Translations under genes and position numbers: made by a program
Part shown: piece after piece, positions 44,200 through 55,179 of the stretch
Layout: each line of letters begins with the position of its first letter
Numbering within the stretch: the first letter of the stretch is position 1
The notes under the pieces: generated by a model
Told to the model about the DNA's origin: nothing
Database searches by the model: none
Seen by the model: the letters and a program-made list of their open reading frames with translations, nothing else
From: an uncultured Gammaproteobacteria bacterium
GTDB taxonomy: Bacteria; Pseudomonadota; Gammaproteobacteria; Pseudomonadales; Halieaceae
Direction of reading: 5' to 3'
Assembly: GCA_902519405.1 (NCBI GenBank)
Contig: CABYJX010000005.1
Coordinates: 1 to 58,769, forward strand
Length of the DNA: 58,769 nt

Positions 44200-45186
44200 G
44201 TGAAGTCAGTTTTTCCAAGGAGGCTTACCCTAGGACAGTTACCAACGCCTCTTCATCGCCTTTATCGTGCGGAAAATCGTTGGGGCAAAGGTCACAGACT
44301 CTGGATAAAGCGAGATGATTTAACTGGATGCCTGCTTACCGGTAATAAGGTTAGGAAGCTTGAATTTATCGCAGCACATGCATTAGATAACGAATTCGAT
44401 ACGCTTTTGACATGTGGAGCAGTTCAGAGCAATCATTGCAGAGCAACTGCTTTAGTTGGTGCGCAGTTGGGATTGGCTGTTCATCTAGTGTTAGCTGGTC
44501 AATCTGAAGACCGCCCTAAGGGTAATCTTTTATTAAATCAATTATCTGGTGCCAAGATAAGTTATTATGAGAAATCGGAATATAAAAAGAATTTAGATTC
44601 TATTCTTCTTGAATGGGAAGAATATTATACAAAAAATGAGTCTAGGGCTTTAGTAATTCCCACTGGTGGCAGTGATGGCCTTGGTATCTGGGGTTATATT
44701 CGTGCCGCACAAGAGCTTTCTGAAGATTTTAAAAGGGAAAATATTGAAAAAGCTCATGTCGTGTGTGCAACTGGATCTGGTGGTACTCAGGCTGGATTAT
44801 TAATCGGCTCTGAGCTCTTTGATTGTTCTTCAACAGTATGGGGTGTAAATGTATCGGACGACGCCGATTACTTTGTTCGAAAAATTATTAGTGATGTTGA
44901 TGATTTAAAATCTCGATCATCGAGCTTTAATCACATACACCCTGAGCCTCGAATAATAGATGGATATGTGGGTGGGGGATATGGCAAGGCGAATTCGATT
45001 ATCTATCAGCTCATCTCGGAACTTGCATCACTCGAGGGTATAATTCTCGACCCAGTTTATACAGGCAAGGCGTTTCACGGTATGATTACCGAAATAGCTA
45101 AAGGTAGATTCTCTGGATCCACTGATATTATCTTTATTCATACCGGAGGCATATTTGGTTATCTTGCAAATACTGAAGAAGTCTAA
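44200..45186 (+). CDS. ACC deaminase / D-cysteine desulfhydrase family PLP enzyme
   Basis: A 328-residue fold-type II PLP enzyme. The PLP-lysine region LLTGNKVRKLEF, the AVQSNHCRATALVGAQLGL segment and the glycine loop CATGSGGTQAGLL are typical of the 1-aminocyclopropane-1-carboxylate deaminase/D-cysteine desulfhydrase family. Which of the two reactions is used cannot be told; D-cysteine breakdown is more usual outside plant associates. GTG follows the yajC stop without a gap, so the two are tightly coupled. Confidence 0.92.
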   Translation: MKSVFPRRLTLGQLPTPLHRLYRAENRWGKGHRLWIKRDDLTGCLLTGNKVRKLEFIAAHALDNEFDTLLTCGAVQSNHCRATALVGAQLGLAVHLVLAGQSEDRPKGNLLLNQLSGAKISYYEKSEYKKNLDSILLEWEEYYTKNESRALVIPTGGSDGLGIWGYIRAAQELSEDFKRENIEKAHVVCATGSGGTQAGLLIGSELFDCSSTVWGVNVSDDADYFVRKIISDVDDLKSRSSSFNHIHPEPRIIDGYVGGGYGKANSIIYQLISELASLEGIILDPVYTGKAFHGMITEIAKGRFSGSTDIIFIHTGGIFGYLANTEEV

Positions 45187-45235
45187 AGTTAATATTTTCG
45201 TTAATACCTACTTCTTCATGGATTAAGGCATATTT

Positions 45236-46138
45236 ATGTCGATTTCTTCCCCAGGAAAATTAGTGATTGGAACTTCCTCTCGGGCGTTATTTGATCTTGG
45301 AGAGAGCCATCAGGTCTATCAAGAGGAAGGTCTAGAGGCTTATTCTAGATACCAAATAGATAGAGAAGATGAACCCTTATCTCCGGGTGAGGCATTTCCA
45401 CTTGTCAAGAAGTTGCTCAATATCAATGAGAATCTAGTTGATGGGAGGGTCATTGAAATTGTCTTATTATCGAGAAATAGCGCAGATACTGGATTAAGGG
45501 TCTTTAATTCGGTAGAGCACTACGGTCTCGCAGTATCGAGAGCTGCTTTTTGCGGCGGGGATAACCCTTGGAAGTATATTAGCGCTTTTGGGTGCCATTT
45601 ATTCTTGTCTAACGAAGCAAGCGATGTAAAGAATGCACTTGATAATGGTGTTGCGGCAGCCACGTTGGTATCCTCTACTTCTAAAGAGGGAAATGGTGAG
45701 CAAGTAAGATTTGCCTTTGATGGTGATGCAGTTATATTTTCTGATGAGGCTGAGAAAGTATACAAAAATGAGGGGCTTGATGCGTTTTCTGCAAGCGAAA
45801 AGGCGTCTGCAAAAACCCCATTGAGCGGTGGTCCATTTAAGCCGTTCCTCTCAGCACTCCATCAGATACAAAAATATTCCTCTAATCATTCGGTGGCCCC
45901 AATCCGAACGGCTCTTGTGACTGCTCGTGCCGCACCTGCTCATGAACGTGTTATTCGGACATTGAGAGCTTGGGATATTCGCATAGATGAGTCCATCTTT
46001 CTCGGCGGCATGGATAAATCAGATTTCTTGAAGGCCTATGGTGCGGACGTTTTCTTTGATGACCAGCAGATTCATTGTGATTCGGCTAGCGAGCACATTG
46101 CCACAGGACACGTACCCTATGGAGTTGCGAATCAATAA
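45236..46138 (+). CDS. Cytosolic 5'-nucleotidase
   Basis: A 300-residue protein of the 5'-nucleotidase family related to eukaryotic cytosolic 5'-nucleotidase I. Visible are ALFDLGESHQVYQEEGLEAYSRYQ near the start, VEIVLLSRNSADTGLRVFNSVEHYGL, FAFDGDAVIFSDEAEKVYKNEGL in the middle with a DGDAV acid motif, and IFLGGMDKSDFLKAYGADVFFDDQ. It removes phosphate from nucleoside monophosphates. AAGG lies eight bases before the ATG. Confidence 0.93.
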   Translation: MSISSPGKLVIGTSSRALFDLGESHQVYQEEGLEAYSRYQIDREDEPLSPGEAFPLVKKLLNINENLVDGRVIEIVLLSRNSADTGLRVFNSVEHYGLAVSRAAFCGGDNPWKYISAFGCHLFLSNEASDVKNALDNGVAAATLVSSTSKEGNGEQVRFAFDGDAVIFSDEAEKVYKNEGLDAFSASEKASAKTPLSGGPFKPFLSALHQIQKYSSNHSVAPIRTALVTARAAPAHERVIRTLRAWDIRIDESIFLGGMDKSDFLKAYGADVFFDDQQIHCDSASEHIATGHVPYGVANQ

Positions 46139-46180
46139 GAGATTAAATGGTGATCTTTTTGTTTATGGAAAGACAATGAT

Positions 46181-46801
46181 ATGAAATTAGTGTGTTTAGA
46201 TTTGGAGGGTGTTTTAGTTCCGGAGATTTGGATTGCATTTTCTGAACGTACCGGTATTGAAGAGCTTCGAATGACTACCAGAGACATCTCTGATTATGAT
46301 GAGTTGATGTCAAAACGGCTTAAGATCCTGAGGGATAATTCTTTGACGATTTCGGACATTCAATCGGTGATTTCTACCCTAACACCATTTCCTGGTGCCA
46401 AGGAGCTATTAGCATGGCTTCGCGAGCGATTCCAGTTAGTCATACTCTCGGATACGTTTTATGAGTTTTCTAAGCCCTTGATGGATCAACTAGATTCCCC
46501 AACAATCTTTTGTCATACCTTAGAAGTCACTGAAGAAGGGTTTATTAAAAGCTATAAATTGCGGCAAAAAGATGCCAAGAAGAAGGCTGTACAGGGGTTT
46601 CAAAAGATGAATTTTAAGGTGTTAGCGGCGGGGGATTCGCATAATGATATTGGTATGTTACAGGCTGCCGACTGTGGTTTTTTTATAAATGCCCCTGATG
46701 TGATTAAGAACCAATATCCGCAATTCAAATCTGTCGATGGGTATGATGAATTAAAAGGTGCTATTATGGGGGCGGACTCACAGATCGGAGTGGTGGTATA
46801 A
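46181..46801 (+). CDS. thrH: Phosphoserine phosphatase / homoserine phosphotransferase ThrH
   Basis: A 206-residue HAD-superfamily phosphatase. The family start is MKLVCLDLEGVLVPEIW with nucleophile Asp7, then the motif II serine-type strand LVILSDTFYEFS, and motif IV AAGDSHNDIGMLQAAD. ThrH can dephosphorylate phosphoserine and transfer phosphate to homoserine. Its 3' end overlaps the converging pabB remnant by 24 bases. Confidence 0.95.
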   Translation: MKLVCLDLEGVLVPEIWIAFSERTGIEELRMTTRDISDYDELMSKRLKILRDNSLTISDIQSVISTLTPFPGAKELLAWLRERFQLVILSDTFYEFSKPLMDQLDSPTIFCHTLEVTEEGFIKSYKLRQKDAKKKAVQGFQKMNFKVLAAGDSHNDIGMLQAADCGFFINAPDVIKNQYPQFKSVDGYDELKGAIMGADSQIGVVV

Positions 46802-48167
46802 ATCACTGAGTTCGTTCAAAAAAGGACCGATCTTATCGTATATTTCCTGATATTCCTGCTCAAAAATTGAATCAGCAACTATTCCACCTCCACCCCAGCA
46901 AGCTAATCGGTCTTCATTGTACTTTAACGTCCTGATTGCTATGTTGCTATCCAGTTTTCCATTCGCACTAAGATACATTACACTACCGCAGTAAGCAGAA
47001 CGAGGATTTGGTTCAAGTTCGTTAATTATTTCCATTGCTCTTTTTTTTTGGAGCTCCGGTGATAGAGCCGCCAGGAAAACAGCCGTGCATTAAATCGAAG
47101 ATGGTTTTATCTTCTTGGAGGGTCCCCGATATGGTGCTGACCAAGTGATGGACAGTTGAATAGGTTTTTACTTCAAGCAAGCTCTCTACTTTTATACTCC
47201 CAGGAATGCAGTTTTTCCCCAGGTCGTTTCTAAGTAAATCCACGATCATCAAGTTTTCTGCACGATCTTTTTCCGAGTGTAGTAAATCCATTTTCTCATT
47301 TTGATCTTCAATAGGATCAAGTTTTCTGGGTCTGGTGCCTTTTATTGGTGAGGTCTTGATATTCCGTCCGCTAAATGAGAGGAATCTCTCAGGTGAGAGA
47401 CAAAGTATCCCCTCGTTAAGAGATTCTTGAATATACGCCGAAAAGGGTGAAGCGCTTATCATACGCAATTTCTTATAAGCTTCCCAAGGATCGCCTTCAT
47501 AGTTGGCTTCGAATCGTATTGCCAGATTGATTTGATAGCAATCACCTTGAAAAATATATTTCTTGGTTTTCAGAAAAGCTTCATGATAATCATTCTGACT
47601 CATATTGCTCCTGAAAGGAGTAACCAAACCGAACTTATTTTTCGTGGATTTGAATGAGGAAGACTTCAAACGATTTAGTAAATCTGCTCGTGCTGACTCT
47701 CCCAGGCTAGGAAGTGAAGCTAGAACAGAGATTTTTTTATGATGATCTTGAATTATTGCCCAAGAATATCCGGCTAGATGTCCGAGTTGTTTTTCTCGAT
47801 TCTTAACTTTCAAGTGAGGTGAAACTTTATTTATTGGAAGCCCTAGATCATACTCTAGAAATCCAAGTAGCCCTCCTACAAACGGCAAATCACTGCAGCT
47901 TTCATCACTGATTCCAATTTCTTCGTTAGCAAATCTATTTAGTGACTCAAAATAAATACTCAGCTCTTTTTCAGATGCATTTAGAGGTGCGACCGGTAAG
48001 TCCAGCTCCAACGGAGCTGCTGTTAGAATATCATACCTTCCCATGCCTCCCGCCGTATAGCAACTATCTAGAAAAGCAGCCTTAGGCAAATCCTTAATAC
48101 GTTCAAACAATAAGACAGAGTCGGCTGAATAGGTTAAAGATTCCAACTTCACTCTAGAAGTTTTCAT
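46778..48167 (-). pseudogene. pabB: Aminodeoxychorismate synthase component I (PabB), frameshifted at an A9 run
   Basis: PabB with PabA converts chorismate and glutamine to aminodeoxychorismate for folate synthesis. The first frame (48167 down to 47022) carries the chorismate-binding core: QGDCYQINLAIRFE, SPERFLSF, PIKGTRPR, and SEKDRAENLMIVDLLRNDLG. At the tract read as nine A (plus-strand T9, 47041-47049) it runs out after GAPKKKSNGNN. One base fewer gives GAPKKRAMEIINELEPNPRSAYCGSV, continued in the second frame to 46778. Total length then is normal. Whether this is inactive, rescued by transcriptional slippage, or a sequencing error is open. Confidence 0.88.
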
Positions 48168-48263
48168 AGTATTTTAAGTAATCTGGAGTAAATAAAAAGA
48201 AAATTTGATAGGATATTTGTTTCCTCCTGGAATCATCCCGTGTTGTGTAAGGCCATGATTAAA

Positions 48264-48292
48264 TTGACTTTTGATAGATGGCAGATTAGGGT
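48264..48292 (+). promoter_or_regulatory. Candidate promoter upstream of the carboxylase operon
   Basis: TTGACT at 48264-48269 is separated by 17 bases from TAGGGT at 48287-48292. The -35 is good; the -10 is weak (3 of 6). The start codon of the carboxylase gene lies 119 bases further on. No riboswitch structure was recognised in this 243-base gap. Confidence 0.3.
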
Positions 48293-48410
48293 AACACGCC
48301 TTTTTTTTGAATAATGTAGTCATTAAATATAGAGTTTGAGATGGATCTTCAACACACCTTAAGTATATTACATCCCACTTATTTTTTCCTTAATTAATCT
48401 TAGGATACTA

Positions 48411-50126
48411 ATGAAAAAAGCAAAAAGCATAGTTACGCCAAGTTTAGAAAATCCTTTTGCGAAAAATCGTGATGATAAAGACGAGCTTGAGAGTAAAGAT
48501 CGCTATGGAGCGGCAACTCAAGCAGGAGAGGAGATTTCCCAACTCCCTTTTCTTGCGGCTGGAAGTAAAAACATACAACGACAACATGCGAAGGGAAGAA
48601 TGACGGTCTGGGAGAGAATTGAGTTTCTATCGGACACAAAACCTACTGTACTTTTTCAGAATTGGGGGCCAAACCTAGATGGTGCCTCGTTAGTCACGGC
48701 TTTGATTAAGATCGAAGATAGAGACGTAGCGATTTATGGACATGATTTTACGGTACGGGCAGGGTCCATGGACGCAACAAACGGTCGCAAGTTAGCGAAG
48801 TTATTTCAGTTGGCAGGAAAAACAAGAATCCCGCTAGTAGGGTTGAATGATTCTGCTGGAGCTTATATACCCGCTGGAGTAGGGGGTTTGGACGGTTATG
48901 CGGAAGCATTTACCGCACTAAGAAAAGTGAGTGGCGTTATACCGAGTATTATGTGTATGTTCGGTTTTAATGCTGGCGGAGGATCCTATTTACCTCGGCA
49001 AGGAAGCTTTGTAATTCAACCAAAAAACACATTTTTTGGTTTAACTGGCCCCAATGTTGTTCGTTCAGTATTAGGCGAAGAGGTTTCAGCAGATGATTTA
49101 GGTGGGCCCGACGTCCATAGTCAGAGTGGTGTAACTGATTTTGTTGTAGAGGATGAAGTGGCGGCCCTTAGCAAGGTGCGTGAAGTACTAAAGTATCTAC
49201 CTGATAATAACTCAATGATGGCTCCTTATCAGGCGACATCAGATCCAATTGAAAGAGATACTTCAGATATCGATATTTTACTGCGCAACGCCTTTAATTC
49301 TCCAACGGGTTTTAATACCCCAATTGATATTCACCTAATAATTCAGCAGCTATGTGATCACGGTGATTTCGTTGAAATCCAGCCCTCTCGAGCATGCAAT
49401 ACGGTTACAGCTTTAGGTCGTATGGGAGGAAATGTTATCGGCTTTGTGGCCAATAATTCAGCAGTTTCTTCTGGTCAGATAGATATAGATGCTGCATATA
49501 AGAATGCGCGATTTATTCGATTTTGTAATTTATATAATATTCCCATCATTTTTTTAGAGGATACAACGGGATTTTTACCGGGCAGAGATCAGGAGAGCAG
49601 AGGAATCGTTCAGGCTGGAAGAGCTATGCTAGATGCAATAGTAGATCTTCGAACGCCGCGCTTTTTAGTACTGGTAAGGAATGCTTTTGGTGGCGCATAT
49701 GCGTCATATAATAACTACCCTACTGGCGCGGATTTCGTAGTAGCGCTACCTACAACTAGAGTCGCAGTAATGGGCCCTGCAGGAGTAGAGTACGTCTATA
49801 AAGAAGAGCTGAGAGGCATTAAGGAGTCAGCGGAAGCCAAGATACAATCTGAGATTAAAAAATTAATTAAGAGAGGCTCCTCACAGGCAGAAGCGAAATC
49901 GATAGCCCAAGATTTTGTTACTGATTGGATGACGGAAGAGGAGAAAAAACTCGCACAGAGATATGAGCAAGAACTAATGAATCCTAAGGAGGCTTTAAGC
50001 TTAGGTTCGGTATCACAAATTGTGATGCCGTCAAAGCTTAGACAGGTGATCGGAACACATATGGAATTCTTTCTTAGAAACTATCATCCTGAGCCGATGC
50101 AAACAATTCAGCGGGAATTTCATTAG
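48411..50126 (+). CDS. Acyl-CoA carboxylase, carboxyltransferase (beta) subunit
   Basis: A 571-residue carboxyltransferase with the two crotonase-like halves. The first half has [51 protein letters not shown] and [14 protein letters not shown]; the second has [30 protein letters not shown] and [13 protein letters not shown]. It moves carboxyl from biotin to an acyl-CoA. The downstream mutase and MeaB genes make propionyl-CoA the likely substrate, but acetyl- or methylcrotonyl-CoA types are possible. First gene of a four-gene run. Confidence 0.93.
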   Translation: MKKAKSIVTPSLENPFAKNRDDKDELESKDRYGAATQAGEEISQLPFLAAGSKNIQRQHAKGRMTVWERIEFLSDTKPTVLFQNWGPNLDGASLVTALIKIEDRDVAIYGHDFTVRAGSMDATNGRKLAKLFQLAGKTRIPLVGLNDSAGAYIPAGVGGLDGYAEAFTALRKVSGVIPSIMCMFGFNAGGGSYLPRQGSFVIQPKNTFFGLTGPNVVRSVLGEEVSADDLGGPDVHSQSGVTDFVVEDEVAALSKVREVLKYLPDNNSMMAPYQATSDPIERDTSDIDILLRNAFNSPTGFNTPIDIHLIIQQLCDHGDFVEIQPSRACNTVTALGRMGGNVIGFVANNSAVSSGQIDIDAAYKNARFIRFCNLYNIPIIFLEDTTGFLPGRDQESRGIVQAGRAMLDAIVDLRTPRFLVLVRNAFGGAYASYNNYPTGADFVVALPTTRVAVMGPAGVEYVYKEELRGIKESAEAKIQSEIKKLIKRGSSQAEAKSIAQDFVTDWMTEEEKKLAQRYEQELMNPKEALSLGSVSQIVMPSKLRQVIGTHMEFFLRNYHPEPMQTIQREFH

Positions 50127-50157
50127 ATGATCATGTTTATTTTTAATAGGGGCTTCT

Positions 50158-52974
50158 GTGTATAGAGAATCTAGTACTGACAATCAGCTCATCCATGAAG
50201 ATAGACGACTTGGACAAACACAAAGCAATTGGGTGGCTCAATTTAGATGTGAACATATTCGTCCATTAATTATATGTCGTGGTCCGATCAGGAAAGAGGC
50301 TATTGATATATTTTCCGAAATGGGTATCGAACATTTTGGCATCCTCATTTCAGAAAAAGATTCCATAACTTATCGTAACGCACTTGCTCCTGAGCTTCGG
50401 ATATTGAAGGATTTTGCTAGGGTTCACCGCGTGAAAGATTATACGGGCGTTACAAAGTCAGAGAGATTTGAACGTATTGACGAGATAATATTTATCGCCA
50501 AGAAATATGATTACAATGCCCTATTCTCAGGCTATGGATTTATGGCCGAGGATGCAGATATGGTGTCTGCGATGGAGAGGGCAAATCTAATCGTGATTGG
50601 TCCTGGCTCAAACGTGATTCAGCAGGCTGGATTTAAAGATGAAGCGAAGAGAACAGCACTGAAAGTGGGGGTGTCGGTTACTCCAGGTATTGATAACGCG
50701 TCAGGTCTAGCGCTATTAAAGAAATACCAGGATGCGCGAGCGCTGCTCAGGATTTCTAAAAAATTTAAACTGAATATTAATCAAGAGATATTTGACGAGG
50801 ATCAGCTATCTCTTGATGAGCTTGCTGAAATTGTTCTCGCAGCTTCTTATGAAAAGGGTGTAGATCTGTACTCTGTTGATGAGTTGAGTGAAGCCATCGA
50901 AGACTGCATTAATGACTTATCCAAATCGTATCCTGGATATGATGTTCGCTTGAAGGCAATAGGCGGTGGCGGTGGAAAAGGTCAGCGAATTGTTAGTTCC
51001 GCAGACGCTACCAGAGCAAGGGAATTAGTTACAGAGATTCTTCAAGAGGTAAAAGCAATAGGAGTAGGCGACAATAAAAATATCATTGTGGAGCTGAACG
51101 TAAAAGCAACTCGTCATCAAGAAATCCAAGTTATCGGAAACGGAGATTGGTGTATGACGCTAGGTGGTCGAGACTGCTCAATTCAGATGCATGAACAAAA
51201 ACTTTTAGAAATTTCAGTCATCGATGAAACATTGGCCGCAGAAGTTGAAGAACTGAAAGCGAAAGGGTTAAGCAGAGAAGCTAGGCTAATTCAGTCAGAG
51301 TTAAACTCACTTCGACAAATGGAAGAAGAAGCAGCGCTTTTTGGTTCAGCGGTAGGACTTGATTCAGTATCTACTTTCGAGTGCATAGTCTCAGCAAACG
51401 ACCACTTTTTTATGGAGATGAATACTCGAATTCAAGTTGAACACCGAGTTAGTGAACTGTGTTACGGACTTAAATTTACTAATCCTAATGATCCTAAAGA
51501 TTATTTTGTCTGCAATTCTCTAGTCGAAGCTATGGTATTACTTGCGGCGCATGGTAAAGCTCTTCCAAAACCAGAGAGAATCCCTCGCTATGCGGCATGT
51601 ATAGAAGCGCGACTTAACGCAACTAATTCGGCACTCAAGCCTCATGCCGGAGGTATAATAGAATATTGGTCAAATCCTTTAGCCATGGAAATAAGAGATG
51701 ATCAAGGTATTAGTTTAAATAATCCGGACACTGGTACATTTATGAAGTACCACTTGGCTGGCGCTTATGACTCTAATATTGCTCTTATATTGTCGGTAGG
51801 AGCGACAAGGAGAGAGGCATTTGAGAATATTTCTGAGATCTTTCGTAGGACTCAGCTGAAGGGAGAAAATCTATCGACTAACTTACAATTTCATTATGGA
51901 CTCATTAACTGGTTAATTAGCCAAAATGTGAATGCCCAGCCAACGACGGAGTTTGTTGCTCCATATTTAGCTGTAATTGGGCAACTGAAAGAGGCTGCGA
52001 GTCAAGTAGATATAGGAATTGCGTGGGAACATATCCAGAAGAACTTACTGACTGGAGAACGTGACATTGATGTGTCTAATATGAGTGCGCTTCTCCAGAC
52101 AAAGAGCTTATTATTACTGAGACCTATTTCATTATTACTCGCAAATCCGCATCTCTTAAGTGGTTGGCTAAGCCTTAACCGAGATAGTTATACTCTTATC
52201 GATGGACGTGTTTCTTTGAATGAAAACCCTGTAGATCTGATTTTTAGATCCTATCATTTTTTAAACATGGAATACTCTAGTCGACGCCCCTCATCGGAAA
52301 TAATCTGGCGAGAGGATCATGAACTGCTGGAAACTGCAAGATCCTTCTATGCCGAGCTTGAGTTGAAAATAGGGTCTCTTTGTTGGATAGAATTATCTTC
52401 GATGCTTTCAAAAAGTAGTCCGCCAGGGGGAATCAGATCTGATCGACTTTGGAGGGAAATACAGTCTGCTCATAGAGGGTTTCAGGCGGGAATGGAAGTT
52501 CTTGGTCTACTATTCGCCTTAGGAGAGATTGCAGGCTTTGCTAAACTTGGTATCTCAGCAGGTCTAAAGGTTTCTATTCCAAAAAAACTAATGAATAAGA
52601 ATCACCAAGAGAGAATGAGTGAGTTCTTAGCGCCGCCACCAGCGCAGAGCTCTAATGAGCTCCTTGCTCAAACCGGGGGTATGTTCTATAGACGGGAATC
52701 GCCTGAACATGAGCCTTTTTTAAAAACAGGGGATCATTTCGTAGAGGGTGATCCTCTATATATTATCGAAGTAATGAAGATGTTCAATAAAGTTTATGCT
52801 AGTTTTTCCGGTACCGTCGAAGAAGTGCTCATAGAACAAGATGGAGTCATAGTTAGTCAAGGACAACGGTTGTTTAAAATTAAGCCAGACTTTATTGCAG
52901 AACCTAAATCTAAAAGCGATATAGCATCGTCTCATGCCGTATTTACCAAAAATCTATTAGAGTATCTGTACTAA
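50158..52974 (+). CDS. Fused biotin carboxylase - biotin carrier subunit with large insertion
   Basis: A 938-residue partner of the carboxyltransferase. The biotin carboxylase region has the ATP-grasp glycine loop GGGGGKGQR near 269-276 and [13 protein letters not shown] near 421-433; a biotin carrier domain ends the protein with the biotinyl lysine K874 in EVMKM. It is long: an insertion of about 80 residues (181-265) lies just before the glycine loop, where normal enzymes have a few residues, and a region of about 250 residues separates the carboxylase from the carrier. GTG start with AGGGG upstream. 31 bases after the beta subunit. Confidence 0.9.
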   Translation: MYRESSTDNQLIHEDRRLGQTQSNWVAQFRCEHIRPLIICRGPIRKEAIDIFSEMGIEHFGILISEKDSITYRNALAPELRILKDFARVHRVKDYTGVTKSERFERIDEIIFIAKKYDYNALFSGYGFMAEDADMVSAMERANLIVIGPGSNVIQQAGFKDEAKRTALKVGVSVTPGIDNASGLALLKKYQDARALLRISKKFKLNINQEIFDEDQLSLDELAEIVLAASYEKGVDLYSVDELSEAIEDCINDLSKSYPGYDVRLKAIGGGGGKGQRIVSSADATRARELVTEILQEVKAIGVGDNKNIIVELNVKATRHQEIQVIGNGDWCMTLGGRDCSIQMHEQKLLEISVIDETLAAEVEELKAKGLSREARLIQSELNSLRQMEEEAALFGSAVGLDSVSTFECIVSANDHFFMEMNTRIQVEHRVSELCYGLKFTNPNDPKDYFVCNSLVEAMVLLAAHGKALPKPERIPRYAACIEARLNATNSALKPHAGGIIEYWSNPLAMEIRDDQGISLNNPDTGTFMKYHLAGAYDSNIALILSVGATRREAFENISEIFRRTQLKGENLSTNLQFHYGLINWLISQNVNAQPTTEFVAPYLAVIGQLKEAASQVDIGIAWEHIQKNLLTGERDIDVSNMSALLQTKSLLLLRPISLLLANPHLLSGWLSLNRDSYTLIDGRVSLNENPVDLIFRSYHFLNMEYSSRRPSSEIIWREDHELLETARSFYAELELKIGSLCWIELSSMLSKSSPPGGIRSDRLWREIQSAHRGFQAGMEVLGLLFALGEIAGFAKLGISAGLKVSIPKKLMNKNHQERMSEFLAPPPAQSSNELLAQTGGMFYRRESPEHEPFLKTGDHFVEGDPLYIIEVMKMFNKVYASFSGTVEEVLIEQDGVIVSQGQRLFKIKPDFIAEPKSKSDIASSHAVFTKNLLEYLY

Positions 52975-53008
52975 GCTGAGCGCGTTGAGAGAATCGAGGA
53001 ATAATGGA

Positions 53009-55168
53009 ATGGGAAGTCTTGAAGAGAAAGTCAAGTTGCCTTCGTTAGACGATTGGAAGGAGCTCGCTAAAGTTCAGATGAAGGGTAGGAGTGTTGATGA
53101 TCTTGTCTCGCAGAACGGAGAAGGAATCTTAGTAAAACCCCTTTACACAGAAAACGATATCGAAGGAATTTCTTTTCGAGATTCTTTGCCTGGGCTTCCA
53201 CCTTATATCAGAGGCACTCAGGCTACGATGTATGCTGGAAGACCATGGACTATTAGACAGTATGCGGGATTTTCTACAGCAGAAGCTTCCAATGCATTTT
53301 ATAAAAAAACCCTTGCCGGAGGGGGGCAAGGTATTAGTGTAGCGTTTGATTTAGCGACCCATCGTGGATATGACTCTGATCATCCGAGAGTATCGGGAGA
53401 CGTTGGTAAAGCGGGTGTGGCGATTGATACTGTAGAGGACATGAAAATTTTATTTGATCAGATTCCTTTAGACAAAATTTCAGTATCTATGACTATGAAT
53501 GGAGCTGTGTTGCCAATACTTGCTGGCTATATTGTTGCAGCTGAGGAGCAGGGTGTTTCTAGGACTGATTTATCAGGAACGATTCAAAATGATATCTTGA
53601 AAGAATTTATGGTTCGAAATACCTATATTTATCCTCCTGGTCCAAGTATGCGAATTATAGGCGACATAATCACCTATTGCTCCATGGAGATGCCACGTTT
53701 TAATACAATTTCTATCTCTGGATATCATATGCAAGAAGCTGGTGCGGATGCAGCTTTGGAGCTTGCATATACTCTGGCTGATGGAAAGGAATATATTCGA
53801 ACCGCACTCAAAGCTGGTCTTGGTATTGATGATTTTGCACCTCGTCTATCTTTTTTCTGGGGGATAGGTATGAATTTTTATATGGAAATTGCCAAGATGA
53901 GAGCTGCTCGCATGTTGTGGCATGACATTGTGGACGAATTTAAACCCATTAATCCAAAGAGTGGGATATTGAGAACACACTGTCAGACCTCGGGATGGTC
54001 ATTGACGGAGCAGGACCCGTATAACAACGTAGTAAGAACAACTATAGAAGCAATGGCAGCTGTCTTTGGTGGTACACAATCGTTGCATACTAATGCTCTT
54101 GATGAGGCAATAGCTTTGCCATCTGAATTTGCCGCCAGGATTGCTAGGAATACACAGTTAATTCTTCAGGAAGAAACTTCGATCACAGACGTTGTTGATC
54201 CATGGGGCGGCTCTTATATGATGGAATCTCTTACCGATCAGATTGCTTCCAAGGCTCTTGACCTGATGGAAGAAATAGAAGCAGCCGGTGGAATGGCTAA
54301 AGCGATAGAGACCGGCCTTCCCAAACTTAGAATAGAGGAGGCCGCAGCAAAAAAACAGGCGCGCATAGATCGAGGTGAGGAGGTCATAGTAGGTGTAAAT
54401 AAGTATACCACTACTGAGCAAGATGAAGTGGATGTGCTTGAGATTGATAACGAACAGGTAAGAGAATCTCAGATAAATAGAATTAAGGAGATTAAAGCAA
54501 AAAGAAATCAAGAAGCTCTAGATGGGGTATTAGATGATATTAGTAATTGCGCTAAGTCTGGTACGGGAAATTTACTGGAATTAACTATTGAGGCTATGCG
54601 ACTGAGGGCGACTGTTGGTGAAGTTTCGGATGCGATGGAGAGTGTATTTGGTCGCTATAAGGCTCAAACACAAACTGTGACAGGTGTTTACGGAGATGCA
54701 TATCAGGATGATCAGGGTTGGATGGAAATTAAAACGGCAATAGAGAGATTTATTGAGGCGGAGGGCAGGCGCCCTCGTATGCTGGTGTGTAAAATGGGTC
54801 AAGATGGTCATGATCGCGGTGCAAAAGTGGTTGCAACAGCCTTTGCGGATGTGGGTTTTGATGTTGATCTTTCCCCGATGTTTTCGACTCCTGAAGAAGT
54901 TGCAAAGCAGGCGGTGGAGAATGATGTTCATATTGTTGGTGTATCTTCTTTGGCGGGCAGTCACAAATCCTTAGTCCCTCAACTAATCACAGAACTAAAG
55001 ATACTCGATGCCAAAGAGGTTATTGTAATTGTGGGAGGAGTGATTCCTAAAAAGGACTATCAAGAGTTATTTGATTATGGCGTTAAGTGTATATTTGGCC
55101 CAGGTACTCCAATCCCCAAAGCGGCTGGAGAAGTACTAGACATTATAGCCGACATACATTCCTTCTAA
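53009..55168 (+). CDS. Methylmalonyl-CoA mutase, single-chain
   Basis: A 719-residue adenosylcobalamin-dependent mutase that interconverts methylmalonyl-CoA and succinyl-CoA. The catalytic barrel shows [39 protein letters not shown] and [19 protein letters not shown]; the C-terminal cobalamin domain has the lower-ligand motif [12 protein letters not shown] with His601, followed by VIPKKDY. One chain carries both parts, as in bacterial ScpA-type enzymes. The ATG at 53009 has GAGGA eight bases upstream, so the TTG at 52985 is not needed. Very likely the end of propionyl-CoA breakdown. Confidence 0.97.
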   Translation: MGSLEEKVKLPSLDDWKELAKVQMKGRSVDDLVSQNGEGILVKPLYTENDIEGISFRDSLPGLPPYIRGTQATMYAGRPWTIRQYAGFSTAEASNAFYKKTLAGGGQGISVAFDLATHRGYDSDHPRVSGDVGKAGVAIDTVEDMKILFDQIPLDKISVSMTMNGAVLPILAGYIVAAEEQGVSRTDLSGTIQNDILKEFMVRNTYIYPPGPSMRIIGDIITYCSMEMPRFNTISISGYHMQEAGADAALELAYTLADGKEYIRTALKAGLGIDDFAPRLSFFWGIGMNFYMEIAKMRAARMLWHDIVDEFKPINPKSGILRTHCQTSGWSLTEQDPYNNVVRTTIEAMAAVFGGTQSLHTNALDEAIALPSEFAARIARNTQLILQEETSITDVVDPWGGSYMMESLTDQIASKALDLMEEIEAAGGMAKAIETGLPKLRIEEAAAKKQARIDRGEEVIVGVNKYTTTEQDEVDVLEIDNEQVRESQINRIKEIKAKRNQEALDGVLDDISNCAKSGTGNLLELTIEAMRLRATVGEVSDAMESVFGRYKAQTQTVTGVYGDAYQDDQGWMEIKTAIERFIEAEGRRPRMLVCKMGQDGHDRGAKVVATAFADVGFDVDLSPMFSTPEEVAKQAVENDVHIVGVSSLAGSHKSLVPQLITELKILDAKEVIVIVGGVIPKKDYQELFDYGVKCIFGPGTPIPKAAGEVLDIIADIHSF

Positions 55169-55179
55169 AGTATAACGCT

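Noticed and set aside
47041-47049. Programmed -1 ribosomal frameshift in pabB
   Set aside because: A -1 shift at A-AAA-AAG leads to GAG-CAA-TGG-AAA-TAA and stops; the needed shift is +1 or loss of one A.
54158-54511. Minus-strand ORF inside the mutase gene
   Set aside because: Shadow of the mutase coding frame; no domain or ribosome-site support.
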